A stretch of 64,000 nucleotides of DNA. It comes from Cohnella abietis. GTDB taxonomy: Bacteria; Bacillota; Bacilli; Paenibacillales; Paenibacillaceae. The DNA is taken from assembly GCF_004295585.1 (NCBI RefSeq), contig NZ_AP019400.1, forward strand, positions 5,797,501 to 5,861,500, given 5' to 3'. This document shows positions 1-9,231 of the stretch, piece after piece. Numbering within the stretch: position 1 is the first letter of the stretch; each line of letters begins with the position of its first letter. The notes beneath the pieces are model-generated. The model saw only the letters and a program-made list of their open reading frames with translations. It was not told the DNA's origin and did not search any database. The translations under genes were made by a program, and so were the position numbers.

Positions 1-263
1 TTAACGGCACTGACTTCTCCACTATGCTGACCCTCATCTGCATCTGCACTTGCAGCAGGAGTAAATTGTAATTGTGCAACCGCCGCCGGCGGAGCGTTCA
101 ACAAAGGACCTGACCTCCACTGACCCTTAGGTGTAATATAGAAAGGAATAAGTTCATATCGATCGTAGTCAAACTCCTTCAATACGGCCAATGCCGTTTG
201 CAGCGAAACCTCGTGCTCACCTGAACGTCCTCCGTAAACGAGTCCGACACGTATTTTTCCCAT
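1..263 (-). CDS. ddl: D-alanine--D-alanine ligase, N-terminal part (cut by window edge)
   Basis: ATP-dependent ligase that makes D-Ala-D-Ala for peptidoglycan in the cytoplasm. The visible 87 residues begin MGKIRVGLVYGGRSGEHEVS, which is the signature glycine-rich start of Ddl enzymes, followed by a typical segment with FYITPKGQW. The ATG is at 263. The ATP-grasp domain lies beyond base 1, so the gene cannot be checked for integrity. It lies 84 bp downstream of the amidase-domain gene on the same strand and may be co-transcribed with it. Family assignment is confident from the N-terminal motif; VanA/VanB-type ligases share it, so substrate specificity cannot be decided here. Confidence 0.88.
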   Translation of the reverse strand, partial: MGKIRVGLVYGGRSGEHEVSLQTALAVLKEFDYDRYELIPFYITPKGQWRSGPLLNAPPAAVAQLQFTPAASADADEGQHSGEVSAV

Positions 264-347
264 AGCTAAGCTTACCTCCGACTTTGTCGAATTATCGTTC
301 TCGGATTTCCATAGGAACAACCGTCACGTGAACTCGAATGTTAGTAT

Positions 348-1430
348 TTAAAATTCATCAACAATGTGGTAAAAATGATACCGAGTTTGCTCCGTCCACG
401 CATAAGAATCCTTATAATCCCAATAACGATGGCGGCTGCTTACTGTATTCGCGTTAACGAGTGGCATGCCTTCTGGCGTGAATGCAGTTACGATCGTATT
501 ATGACCGACCTGGCCGTTGCCGTTCCAATCATAACAGATGACATCTCCTAGCTGTAGAAGCTCTGGCTTAGAAACCGCCTCAGCCCGTAACCCATTAGTA
601 CGCGAAGCGCTTAAAAAATGTCGCAAGCTATTCGCCACAGCCCAACTAAAGCTCCACATTTCGTCATTGTTTGAATACCCTTTGTACCACCATCCTGATG
701 GCCTTTTCCCAGTATAATTCATAGGCGCACCGCCTGCAAAGATACACTGTGAGACATAATTTGTGCAATTTACCTCGAAGTTTTCGTATGCAGGATTCGG
801 CTCGTTCCACCATCGTTCGGCGTAAGCAACAGCTGCCTCCCGCAGATAAGGAATTCCCCGACGGGTCATTCCATACCCATAACCTTCATAAGCGCTATCA
901 TTGGAAGCCCCTGCATAAACCCTAGACTTGAAACCATACAGCGCCTGCGGATTCATATAAGGTGCAGATGGCAAAGCTGCTTGCCTTTCTCCATCCCAGG
1001 CATCATGAACTTCATTTTGCTCAAGTAATACCTCCGCTGAAGACTCCACTACAAGTGGCTTAACTGTATGAATACGCCAGCTTTTACCGGTACGGACGAA
1101 ACGAACCCGCTCTCTCTCCACCCTTTCCTCCATCCACGGCTGATTTCTTTGTTCCATAGAACGAACCAAATGAATGGCTATGTCTGCAACAGCTTCACCC
1201 CGAACCGCATTGTATCGTTCTATGCGTGCACGCATCTCACTTCTTACTGGACGCATTGCCCACTTCAATTCTCTTTGCTTGGATAAAATAAGTCGCTGAG
1301 TAAGCCGTTCGCGATGCTCCTTATCAGAAATTTCGAGTAACTTGTGAGTATCCGTGTGCAATGCAGCTTCGTTAATAACACTCACATATCCATACAAAGC
1401 CTGCTTCCAATCCTGCTCTTCCCCCGACAT
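348..1430 (-). CDS. Amidase-domain (Amidase_6-like) protein
   Basis: A 360-residue protein. The N-terminal half is charged and helical with many E/R residues; the C-terminal half, from about residue 180, resembles the putative amidase domain found in Bacillales spore and wall proteins. A Cys in NCTNYVSQ (about residue 220) and a His in VGHNTIV are candidate catalytic residues of a papain-like fold. No signal peptide is visible. The start is the ATG at 1430, chosen because GGAGGG lies 7 nt upstream (1438-1443); an in-frame TTG at 1445 would overlap that ribosome site. The leader carries two copies of a 59-bp hairpin repeat. Role in cell-wall or spore hydrolysis is inference from the family. 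Confidence 0.75.
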   Translation of the reverse strand: MSGEEQDWKQALYGYVSVINEAALHTDTHKLLEISDKEHRERLTQRLILSKQRELKWAMRPVRSEMRARIERYNAVRGEAVADIAIHLVRSMEQRNQPWMEERVERERVRFVRTGKSWRIHTVKPLVVESSAEVLLEQNEVHDAWDGERQAALPSAPYMNPQALYGFKSRVYAGASNDSAYEGYGYGMTRRGIPYLREAAVAYAERWWNEPNPAYENFEVNCTNYVSQCIFAGGAPMNYTGKRPSGWWYKGYSNNDEMWSFSWAVANSLRHFLSASRTNGLRAEAVSKPELLQLGDVICYDWNGNGQVGHNTIVTAFTPEGMPLVNANTVSSRHRYWDYKDSYAWTEQTRYHFYHIVDEF

Positions 1431-1442
1431 AACATATCCCTC

Positions 1443-1599
1443 CAAGTAAAACGACTTCGTCGTCTCAAGACGACGGCATACGTTTGTATCGAGCGATCAG
1501 GCAGGTATAAACATATTGGAATTTATGCCTGCTGATTGTACAAGTAAAACGACTTCGTCGTCCTCAGGACGACGGCATACGTTTGTATCGAGCGATCAG
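1443..1599. repeat. Two direct copies of a 58/59-bp hairpin element
   Basis: Copies at 1443-1500 and 1541-1599 are almost identical (one indel and about two substitutions). Each contains the inverted repeat CGTCGTCC-TCA-GGACGACG (copy 1 slightly shorter), followed by the common tail GGCATACGTTTGTATCGAGC. On the minus strand both lie in the leader of the amidase gene, and copy 1 abuts its ribosome site. The constant sequence outside the stem argues for an element, not a chance hairpin. It could be a dispersed palindromic repeat or a duplicated attenuator. Confidence 0.8.
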
Positions 1600-1844
1600 A
1601 TAAGTAAAAGTTACGACGATTTCATCTTTAATAAATGATGTACCTCATCTGAAACCTACGGTTTAATCATCAAGTTCGCGTTATTTCATTGTATGATCAA
1701 TATTTCCACCCCATTCCCTTACGGCAAGTTTGTCAAATTTGCAGCTTACATTAGGGATGAAAATAGGGGGTCGTGCGGCATTCTATTGAGATATAGCTTT
1801 CGGATTTACCCTCTTAATTTGGATGCCGATATCCCTCAAACGAC

Positions 1845-1873
1845 TTTACGGAGAAGCGATAACGGAGTATACT
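1845..1873 (+). promoter_or_regulatory. Weak SigA-type promoter candidate for acnA
   Basis: TTTACG (1845-1850) and TATACT (1868-1873) are 17 bp apart, about 130 bp upstream of the aconitase start. The -35 is poor. The rest of 1600-2004 holds no convincing gene; a 73-codon frame at 1693-1914 lacks a ribosome site. Confidence 0.3.
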
Positions 1874-2004
1874 TAATCCATAGAGTATTTTTGAAATCGT
1901 GTTGCACACAGTGAAACCGAAATGATTTCCAACATGATTTATTGAACCGCGACAATCCAACATTAAGCTGAAAACAAACAAAACGACTCTAGGAGGCTAC
2001 ACAC

Positions 2005-4713
2005 TTGTCTAAATTTCCTTATCAAGTACAGCAAGAATTGCAGTCATCGGGTAAGTCTTATCGCTACTACCGCCTTCAAGCTTTGGAAGAGCAAGGCTTA
2101 GGTCCTGTTTCCAAGCTTCCATTCTCCATCAAAGTATTGCTTGAAGCAGCAATCCGCCAATTTGACGGACGCGGCATTACAGAAGAGCATGTTAAACAAT
2201 TAGCGACTTGGACTCAAGGCCGCGAAGATAAAGAAATTCCGTTCATTCCTGCACGTATCGTTCTTCAGGATTTTACAGGGGTACCTGTTGTTGTTGATTT
2301 GGCAGCAATGCGCGAAACGGTAAAACAAGCTGGCGGAGATCCGAAGCAAATCAATCCGCTCGTTCCAGTTGACCTCGTAATCGATCACTCTGTTATGGTT
2401 GATGCTTTCGGCACTGCAGATGCTTTGCAATACAATATGGACGTTGAATTTCAGCGTAATGAAGAGCGTTATCGTTTCCTTCGTTGGGCACAAACGGCAT
2501 TCAACAATTTCCGTGCTGTTCCTCCTGCAACAGGTATCGTTCACCAAGTTAACCTTGAGTATCTTGCATCCGTTGCCGCTACAAAGTCGAAAGACGGCGT
2601 AACCGAAGTTTATCCGGATTCCCTCGTAGGAACAGATTCGCATACTACGATGATCAACGGACTCGGTATCGTAGGCTGGGGTGTTGGCGGTATCGAAGCG
2701 GAAGCCGGTATGCTTGGACAGCCTCTATACTTCGTTATGCCTGAGGTAGTTGGCTTCAAGCTGACTGGTAAGCTTTCTGAAGGCGCAACTGCAACCGATC
2801 TTGCATTAACTGTTACCCAAATCCTTCGTAAAAAAGGCGTAGTCGGCAAATTCGTCGAATTCTTCGGCTCTGGCCTTTCCAATATTAGTCTTGCTGACCG
2901 TGCTACTGTTGCCAACATGGCTCCAGAATACGGCGCAACAATCGGCTTCTTCCCTGTTGATAACGAAACATTGAACTACTTGAGACTGACTGGCCGTGAA
3001 GACAGCCAAATCGATCTTGTTGAAGCTTACTACAAGGCACAAGACATGTTCCGTACGGATGAAACGCCAGATCCGGTGTTCACAGAAGTAATGGAATTGG
3101 ACTTGTCCACAATCGTTCCTAGCTTGGCAGGCCCTAAACGTCCACAAGATCGCGTCGAGCTAACAGCTATGAAGCAATCTTTTAACGATATTATTCGTAC
3201 ACCGATTGACAAAGGTGGCTTCGGCTTAAGCGATGCTCAAATCGAGCAAACGGTTGACATTAAACATCCTAACGGTGCGAACAGCCGCTTTGGTACAGGC
3301 GCTGTCGTCATTGCTGCTATCACAAGCTGTACGAACACATCCAACCCAAGCGTTATGATTGGTGCGGGTCTCGTTGCTAAAAAAGCAGTAGAGCGTGGAT
3401 TGAAAAAACCAGCTTATGTTAAGAGCTCTTTGACACCAGGTTCCCTTGTTGTAACTGACTACTTGAACAATGCAGGTCTACTACCTTACCTTGAAAAGCT
3501 TGGCTTCTATGTTGCAGGTTACGGCTGTGCAACTTGTATCGGTAACTCTGGTCCATTGCCAGATGAAGTTAGCTTAGCTATCGCTGATAACGATCTTGCC
3601 GTTGCTGCTGTTCTATCCGGTAACCGTAACTTTGAAGGCCGCGTGCATGCACAAGTAAAAGCTAACTATCTGGCATCTCCACCGCTAGTCGTTGCTTACG
3701 CACTTGCAGGTACAGTTAATATCGATCTTGCTAACGATCCAATCGGTTTTGACAACGATAACCAACCGGTATATCTGAAGGATATCTGGCCAACTAACGA
3801 AGAAATTCAACAAGCCGTTAGCGCATCTTTGAGCCCAGATATGTTCCGTGCTAAATACGAGAACGTATTTACTCAGAACGAGCAATGGAACCAAATCCCT
3901 GTGCCAGAAGGCGAGCTTTACGAGTGGGATCCTAAATCCACTTACATCGCTAATCCGCCGTTCTTTACGGATCTAGCTCCTCAGCCAGGCGATATTTCAG
4001 ACGTTAAAAATGCACGCGTATTGGCATTGATGGGCGATTCCGTTACAACGGACCATATCTCCCCAGCCGGTAACATCAAAGCAGATAGCCCTGGTGGTCA
4101 ATACCTGCTTGAGCATGGCGTAACGAAGGAAGATTTCAACTCGTATGGCTCCCGTCGTGGTCACCATGAGGTCATGATGAGAGGTACTTTCGCTAACATC
4201 CGTATCCGGAACCAAGTGGCTCCAGGCACTGAGGGCGGCGTAACTACGTATCTTCCAACTGATGAAGTTATGTCCATCTACGATGCTTCGATGAAATATC
4301 AGAAGAACGCTACAAACCTAATTGTTATTGCTGGTAAAGAGTACGGCACAGGAAGCTCCCGTGACTGGGCAGCCAAAGGTACGTTCCTTCTCGGCGTCAA
4401 AGCCGTCATTGCGGAAAGCTTCGAACGGATTCACCGTTCGAACCTTGTAGGTATGGGCGTGCTTCCACTGCAATTTACAGACGGACAAAGCTGGAAAACT
4501 CTTGGAATTACGGGTCGTGAAACATTCGAAATCAGCGGTATGTCTAATGACGTAACGCCGGGTCAATCTGTTACTGTAACAGCGAAGCGTGAAGACGGAA
4601 CAACTTTTGAATTCCAAGCTATTGCACGACTGGATTCAATGGTTGACGTAGATTACTATCGCAACAGCGGTATTCTACAAACTGTACTTCGCCAAATGAT
4701 CGCTGCTCAATAA
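2005..4713 (+). CDS. acnA: Aconitate hydratase
   Basis: Aconitase converts citrate to isocitrate in the TCA cycle. The 902-residue length is normal for the AcnA/IRP1-type (B. subtilis CitB) family. The three [4Fe-4S] ligands are visible: C442 in TSCTNTSNPS, and C508 and C511 in GCATCIGNSG. The C-terminal swivel domain (GDSVTTDHISPAG, later YGTGSSRDWAAKG) is intact. The start is TTG at 2005, with AGGAGG at 1991-1996, 8 nt away. The gene stands alone between a long leader and an intrinsic terminator. CitB-type aconitases also bind mRNA when iron is scarce; that is family knowledge, not seen here. Confidence 0.98.
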   Translation: MSKFPYQVQQELQSSGKSYRYYRLQALEEQGLGPVSKLPFSIKVLLEAAIRQFDGRGITEEHVKQLATWTQGREDKEIPFIPARIVLQDFTGVPVVVDLAAMRETVKQAGGDPKQINPLVPVDLVIDHSVMVDAFGTADALQYNMDVEFQRNEERYRFLRWAQTAFNNFRAVPPATGIVHQVNLEYLASVAATKSKDGVTEVYPDSLVGTDSHTTMINGLGIVGWGVGGIEAEAGMLGQPLYFVMPEVVGFKLTGKLSEGATATDLALTVTQILRKKGVVGKFVEFFGSGLSNISLADRATVANMAPEYGATIGFFPVDNETLNYLRLTGREDSQIDLVEAYYKAQDMFRTDETPDPVFTEVMELDLSTIVPSLAGPKRPQDRVELTAMKQSFNDIIRTPIDKGGFGLSDAQIEQTVDIKHPNGANSRFGTGAVVIAAITSCTNTSNPSVMIGAGLVAKKAVERGLKKPAYVKSSLTPGSLVVTDYLNNAGLLPYLEKLGFYVAGYGCATCIGNSGPLPDEVSLAIADNDLAVAAVLSGNRNFEGRVHAQVKANYLASPPLVVAYALAGTVNIDLANDPIGFDNDNQPVYLKDIWPTNEEIQQAVSASLSPDMFRAKYENVFTQNEQWNQIPVPEGELYEWDPKSTYIANPPFFTDLAPQPGDISDVKNARVLALMGDSVTTDHISPAGNIKADSPGGQYLLEHGVTKEDFNSYGSRRGHHEVMMRGTFANIRIRNQVAPGTEGGVTTYLPTDEVMSIYDASMKYQKNATNLIVIAGKEYGTGSSRDWAAKGTFLLGVKAVIAESFERIHRSNLVGMGVLPLQFTDGQSWKTLGITGRETFEISGMSNDVTPGQSVTVTAKREDGTTFEFQAIARLDSMVDVDYYRNSGILQTVLRQMIAAQ

Positions 4714-4725
4714 TACATGAACACC

Positions 4726-4758
4726 AAAACCCGTCGTCCTTGGGACGGCGGGTTTTGC
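4726..4758 (+). terminator. Intrinsic terminator after acnA
   Basis: Stem AAAACCCGTCGTCC / GGACGGCGGGTTTT with a 3-nt loop, 13 nt after the aconitase stop codon. Confidence 0.85.
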
Positions 4759-4891
4759 TATGTCTATTTTGCCGCCGCACGCAATAAATGTTATTTTCAC
4801 ATCGGTGATTTTGTTTACACATGCCTACATAAGTTATAATAGTCCCACACAGCTATTTGCAACCTACAGCATAACTTGGAGGCGAGCCCGG

Positions 4892-5959
4892 ATGAATACA
4901 AAGGACCAACATTGGATACGCCGCTACCGGTCGGCCCTCCTAATAGGATTTCTATTTATTGTATTGGTTATTGCGTACATAATGCCGTTGCCTTATATGT
5001 TATATGGGCCCGGGTCAGCTGAGCCTGTTCATCCCCGCGTGGAAACTGGACACAAGCTCAACGAGAAAGGTGCTCTATTATTTACGACCGTCTCTACTTA
5101 CTCCAAACCGAACATTTTTTTCATTATTTACGCTCGCCTTAATCCTCGTATGGAGGTCAAATCTCAGGAGGAGGCGACAGGTGGCGCTACGAATTTAAGT
5201 GGCTATCGCAACCTGCTTGCTTGGATGCGAGATAGCTCGGAGGCTAATGCGCTTCTTGCTGCCTACAATGTTATTAACAAGCCCATCGATGTAGAGGAGC
5301 AAGGCGTTATTGTTTACAGTCTGCTACCCGAATCTAAAGCACAGGAAAATGGCTTGCAGGAAGGCGATATCATTACTCAGGTGGATGGCAAGGAGACCAA
5401 AACGGCCAAAGTGCTTTCTGAATACCTTTCCAAGAAAGAGCCTGGAGACAAAGTAATTGTGTCTGGAACTCGCGGAGACAAGCCCTTCAAAGCAACCATC
5501 CCTCTTATTACTTTGTCTTCTTCTAATCCTGCTATAGCTTCCAGAACAGGAATTGGATTTCAAAACGAAACCGTGTTGAAAGTAACGCCTCCTGACCCTG
5601 TCAAATTTGATTTTTCAGATACTGGTGGTCCTTCCGCAGGACTGATGATGACACTTGAGATCGTGGCGCAATTGACTAATGACGATCTGACCAGAGGTTA
5701 CCGTATTGCGGGAACTGGGACGATTACAGCGGATGGCACAGTCGGTCAAATCGGCGGTATCAATTATAAGCTAATGGCAGCGGACAAGAAAAAAGCTGAC
5801 TATTTCCTCGTACCCTACGATAAGAACAGCTTAGCTAACTGGAATCTTGCCGAGAAAACAGTAAAAGAACTGAAGCTATCTCCCAAGCTCGTCAAAGTAT
5901 CAACCCTCAAAGAAGCGCTCGATTTTCTGAAGGGTCTGGAGCCAAAGAAAGAGCTGTAA
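4892..5959 (+). CDS. ylbL: YlbL-type membrane-anchored PDZ / Lon-like (S16) serine protease
   Basis: A 355-residue protein with one N-terminal membrane segment (about residues 13-32, SALLIGFLFIVLVIAY), a central PDZ domain (about 130-215, containing AQENGLQEGDIITQVDGKE) and a C-terminal S16 protease domain. The Ser-Lys dyad is S248 in DTGGPSAGLMM and K293 in GGINYKLMAADK, spaced as in Lon. The protease is expected outside the membrane. B. subtilis YlbL and streptococcal SepM are the known relatives; YlbL has been linked to cleavage of a cell-division inhibitor after DNA damage. The ATG at 4892 has TTGGAGG 8 nt upstream; a frame extension to 4760 would run through the acnA terminator and is rejected. 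Confidence 0.9.
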   Translation: MNTKDQHWIRRYRSALLIGFLFIVLVIAYIMPLPYMLYGPGSAEPVHPRVETGHKLNEKGALLFTTVSTYSKPNIFFIIYARLNPRMEVKSQEEATGGATNLSGYRNLLAWMRDSSEANALLAAYNVINKPIDVEEQGVIVYSLLPESKAQENGLQEGDIITQVDGKETKTAKVLSEYLSKKEPGDKVIVSGTRGDKPFKATIPLITLSSSNPAIASRTGIGFQNETVLKVTPPDPVKFDFSDTGGPSAGLMMTLEIVAQLTNDDLTRGYRIAGTGTITADGTVGQIGGINYKLMAADKKKADYFLVPYDKNSLANWNLAEKTVKELKLSPKLVKVSTLKEALDFLKGLEPKKEL

Positions 5960-6009
5960 TTTGAAAACAAATTATGTCCGCAAGATTAACTCGCATAATT
6001 AATGGTTCA

Positions 6010-6055
6010 CGTCCTTAACGATGCTGAAAGGCATCTGATTAAGGGCGTTTTTTCT
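6010..6055 (+). terminator. Intrinsic terminator after ylbL
   Basis: Interrupted stem CGTCCTTAA ... TTAAGGGCG enclosing a second GATGC/GCATC stem, followed by TTTTTTCTTT. Confidence 0.8.
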
Positions 6056-6126
6056 TTGACAGCCTTCCTACATGAGTGGTAGCATTTGGTAGCACATTAT
6101 TTTTCCCTTACAGAGGTGGATTTCTT

Positions 6127-7254
6127 ATGAGAAGCTGGAAAAAATGGACGTTATCTCTTACCGTAATCGTGTTCGTGATGCTAAGCCTTGAAGGGATAAC
6201 TGGATCAGCGGCCCTCGCAGCCCCCAAGGAGCCCTTGAGCGTGTCTCAGCTTAAGGATGGTAAAAAGCTGACTAAGCCTTTATTAAACTTCATTACAAAA
6301 GCTCTGGACTTGTCTAAAGAGGAAACCTCTTTATTAAATATTGATCTTTTTTATGAGGTTGATTTGGGAGGATTGCCTACCGGGTACACGCGCCAATTTG
6401 TAGCGTTGTTCTATCACTCAGAGGGTATCGAGCTTGTACTCCTAGCTTCTAATGCTGATGCTTCAAAAATCAAGCTGCTAGATCGTGCACAATCCAGTGA
6501 CGAAGGAAGCTTGTTCGTCAATACGGCCAAGCTAGAAATCAGCACTAATAAAAACCAAATTGAAGTTTGGACCCAATATCCATTTCGGGCATCTTACACT
6601 AAGGCAGTGCTTGAGTGGTCAAGTAATAAACTTAAAGTTATCTCCCATGAATATGGCGATCCAACGGCGGAGTTTTTCGATAAAAAAAAGAGTCTTCTTC
6701 GCAATAAAGATATTCTAGGACTTATTGATCTAGAAAATTCGGAGGATCCTTTTTACCCGAGTGCTTATGAAGGCAATTATACACTTGGCGCTCCGACACT
6801 GGTGCTAGCTCATCAGAAAGCTCTCGCCATTCATAAAAAGAACATAAAAGCGGCTATTTCCTATCTCGAATACGGATTTTCACAGTATAGCTATGGATAT
6901 GGGCCATTTGGTTATTCCGATGGAACAGTGACCAAGGAAGATTTCGTTGCATCCGAGTACGATTCCTACCCCGAATCGCGTATGAGCTTAAACGTCTACG
7001 TCGGGATTTATAACGATTATGGTTATTTTCTATCTTTGGATGGACGCAATAAGGAAGCAAAGCTTGTTCTATCCAATGTCATTAAGCTTGTTCCCACTCG
7101 AACTGTAGCCTATCTCAACATTGCCGATGTAGAATGGACGCTTGGTCAGAAAACAGCAGCCAAAGAGCACTACAAGCAATACATAAAGCTGCTTGGCAGC
7201 AAAGCAACCAGCATCGCCCCTAAGCGTGTGCAGGAGCGGCTTAAGGCTAAGTAA
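6127..7254 (+). CDS. Secreted TPR-containing protein of unknown function
   Basis: A 375-residue protein with a clear signal peptide: MRSWKKW, a hydrophobic stretch (TLSLTVIVFVMLSLEG) and a likely AxA-type cleavage after SAALAA. The central part is rich in Y, K and D. The C-terminal 70 residues read as one or two tetratricopeptide repeats (NDYGYFLSLDGRNKEAKLVL, AYLNIADVEWTLGQKTAAKE). The start at ATG 6127 is supported by AGAGGTGG at 6112-6119; a GTG at 6076 lacks one. The gene stands between the ylbL terminator and a large tandem array. I do not recognise a family beyond the TPR; a binding or scaffold role outside the membrane is a guess. Confidence 0.75.
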   Translation: MRSWKKWTLSLTVIVFVMLSLEGITGSAALAAPKEPLSVSQLKDGKKLTKPLLNFITKALDLSKEETSLLNIDLFYEVDLGGLPTGYTRQFVALFYHSEGIELVLLASNADASKIKLLDRAQSSDEGSLFVNTAKLEISTNKNQIEVWTQYPFRASYTKAVLEWSSNKLKVISHEYGDPTAEFFDKKKSLLRNKDILGLIDLENSEDPFYPSAYEGNYTLGAPTLVLAHQKALAIHKKNIKAAISYLEYGFSQYSYGYGPFGYSDGTVTKEDFVASEYDSYPESRMSLNVYVGIYNDYGYFLSLDGRNKEAKLVLSNVIKLVPTRTVAYLNIADVEWTLGQKTAAKEHYKQYIKLLGSKATSIAPKRVQERLKAK

Positions 7255-7266
7255 GTGAGTCTCCCT

Positions 7267-7960
7267 CCAAACCGCGCATGTGATAGGGAATTAGTCGGGG
7301 GCTCCGCTTATCTCTTCTTCAACCTACACATGTATCCGGGAATTAGTCGGAGGCTCCGCTTAACTCTTCTTCAACCTACACATGTAACCGGGAATTAGTC
7401 GGGGGCTCCGCCTAACTCTTCTTCAAACTGTGCATGTGGTAGGGAATTAGTCGGGGGCTCCGCCTAACTCTTCTTCAAACTACGCATGTGATCGGGAATT
7501 AGTCGGGGGCTCCGCTTATCTCTTCTTCAACCTACACATGTATCCGGGAATTAGTCGGCATCTCCTCTTATCATCTCTCCAACCTGCACATGTGATCGGG
7601 AATTAGTCGGCATCTCCGCCTAACTCTTCTTCAACCTGCACATGTATCCGGGAATTAGTCGGCATCTCCGCTTAACTTCTCTTCAACCTGCACATGTATC
7701 CGGGAATTAGTCGGGGGCTCCGCCTAACTCTTCTTCAACCTGCACATGTATCCGGGAATTAGTCGGCATCTCCTCTTATCTCCTCTCCAAACTGCACATG
7801 TAACCGGGAATTAGTCGGCATCTCCTCTTATCTCCTCTCCAAACTGCGCATGTGATCGGGAATTAGTCGGCATCTCCGCTTATCTCCTCTTCAACCTGCA
7901 CATGTATCCGGGAATTAGTCGGCATCTCCGCTTATCTCCTCTCCAAACGCGCAGGTGGCA
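7267..7960. repeat. Tandem array 1: 13 units of exactly 52 bp
   Basis: The core GGGAATTAGTCGG occurs at 7286, 7338, 7390, 7442, 7494, 7546, 7598, 7650, 7702, 7754, 7806, 7858 and 7910, always 52 bp apart with no indel. After the core, units carry either GGGCTCC or CATCTCC, then C(T/G)CTTATCTC and a variable AAC(C/T)TGCACATGT arm. The array fills the space between the convergent TPR and IclR genes. No open frame persists because 52 is not a multiple of 3. Confidence 0.95.
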
Positions 7961-8049
7961 TGGGAACGGAGCTCGAGGCTCAAGTAATCGTGACTCTCCC
8001 CCCTCATAGATAGTCCAACTCCAGATTCGGGGGAAAAGGCGCAAAGGAG

Positions 8050-8087
8050 TAAAAAAAAGAAAGACCGCTGAGATTATCTCAGCAGTC
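8050..8087 (-). terminator. Intrinsic terminator, minus strand
   Basis: Stem GACTGCTGAGA/TCTCAGCGGTC followed on the minus strand by TTTCTTTTTTTT. It would end transcripts from the IclR gene after they pass through the 20-bp repeats. Confidence 0.8.
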
Positions 8088-8101
8088 CACGAATTATCTA
8101 T

Positions 8102-8247
8102 CTATTCATACAAGCAGGTATCTATTCATTCTGACCATTTGCTATTCATTCAAGCAGGTATCTATTCATTCTGACCATTTGCTATTCATTCAGGCAGGTA
8201 TCTATTCATTCTGACTATTTGCTATTCATTCTAGCTGTTTTCTATTA
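8102..8247. repeat. 20-bp tandem repeat, 8 units with two alternating variants
   Basis: CTATTCATT recurs at 8102, 8122, 8142, 8162, 8182, 8202 and 8222, with a truncated copy at 8242, always 20 bp apart. The intervening 11 bp alternates between C(A/G)(A/G)GCAGGTAT and CTGACCATTTG types, so the true period is 40 bp. It lies in the 3' untranslated part of the IclR gene. Confidence 0.9.
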
Positions 8248-8272
8248 TCAGAAGTCTACAATAGGTACAATC

Positions 8273-9016
8273 CTACCCTAATATCGTGCCCATTCGATGA
8301 GCAGCCTCAATGATAGCCGGGGCATGCTCATGCATACGGTTCGGAGTCAGGCGATTGGATGGGCCTGACACGGACAAAGCGGCCACCAGCTTGCCAGAGC
8401 GGTTAAAGATCGGCGCAGAGACAGCCGCAGCACCAGGCTCCCTCTCCTCGAAGCTTGTCGCATAGCCAGCTGCTACAATCTCATCGAGCTGCTTCCCGAA
8501 ATCCTCGCGATTCAGTAGAGCAGGCCATGCGGGATCTGACATAACGATACCGCGAACGCCTGCTTCTGAGAAAGCAAGCAATACCTTGCTTGACGCTCCA
8601 ACCGATAAGGGAAGGCGTGCTCCAACTGTTGCTACGCGACGAATAGCCTGCATGCTTTGCACGGCTTGGATACGAACACGTTCCGTTCGATCTCTGACGT
8701 ACAAGCTAATCGTCTCGCTTAATTGATCTCTAAGCCGCTCCATTTCGGGTAGGAGCACAACTGAAGGATCGTCAGAGCGAGACAGATTCGCAGACAATTC
8801 CAATACACTTAAACCAAGCCGATATCTCTCTGTAGCCACATCCCGTGTTACAAAGCCTCTATCCTCCAAGGTCGCCAATAATCTATGCACGGTGCTCTTG
8901 TGCAGCCCGATACGACCTGCTATTTCCGTTAAGCTCCACTCATGTCCTGAGGCAAAACACAAGAGCACATCCAATGCCCGCTCTACCGCACGTACCGTTC
9001 GTTTTTCGTCTTCCAT
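8273..9016 (-). CDS. IclR-family transcriptional regulator
   Basis: A 247-residue regulator with an N-terminal winged helix-turn-helix (about residues 5-65, with SLTEIAGRIGLHKSTVHRLL) and a C-terminal IclR effector domain (about 75-247, with SETISLYVRDRT, LPLSVGASSKVLLAF and AAVSAPIFNRSGKLVAALSV). IclR proteins bind aromatic or sugar-derived acids and control catabolic genes. The start is ATG 9016 with GGAGG at 9026-9030; a TTG at 9034 overlaps the ribosome site and is rejected. The gene is divergent from the hydrolase at 9232, which is a possible target. No operator could be recognised. Confidence 0.9.
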   Translation of the reverse strand: MEDEKRTVRAVERALDVLLCFASGHEWSLTEIAGRIGLHKSTVHRLLATLEDRGFVTRDVATERYRLGLSVLELSANLSRSDDPSVVLLPEMERLRDQLSETISLYVRDRTERVRIQAVQSMQAIRRVATVGARLPLSVGASSKVLLAFSEAGVRGIVMSDPAWPALLNREDFGKQLDEIVAAGYATSFEEREPGAAAVSAPIFNRSGKLVAALSVSGPSNRLTPNRMHEHAPAIIEAAHRMGTILG

Positions 9017-9231
9017 GCGCGTTTTCCTCCCCAAGCTACCGTTTCACCCTATGAAACCCTGTTACACCTAGTATAACGCATTCTTCATATTTCGCAATTA
9101 TTGGAAGCGCTTTATTACAATTTCATTACACTCTATTAACAAGTCTCCCCACCTTATTGACGCTGCTCTTGTTGCGCTCTACGATGAGCTTACTAGTCTC
9201 CCAGAGCACACAAGAAGTGAGGCGATCCCCA

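Noticed and set aside
1693..1914. 73-codon frame upstream of acnA
   Set aside because: No ribosome site, no recognisable domain, and it lies in the probable aconitase leader.
2200..2643. Antisense frames inside acnA, including 147 codons
   Set aside because: They shadow a strongly conserved enzyme and carry no initiation signals.
4760..4891. N-terminal extension of the YlbL-type protein
   Set aside because: The extension starts just past the acnA terminator and lacks a ribosome site, while ATG 4892 has TTGGAGG at 8 nt and begins a typical membrane anchor.
7267..7960. CRISPR array
   Set aside because: Units are 52 bp and whole units resemble each other; there are no invariant short repeats with unique spacers and no cas genes nearby.
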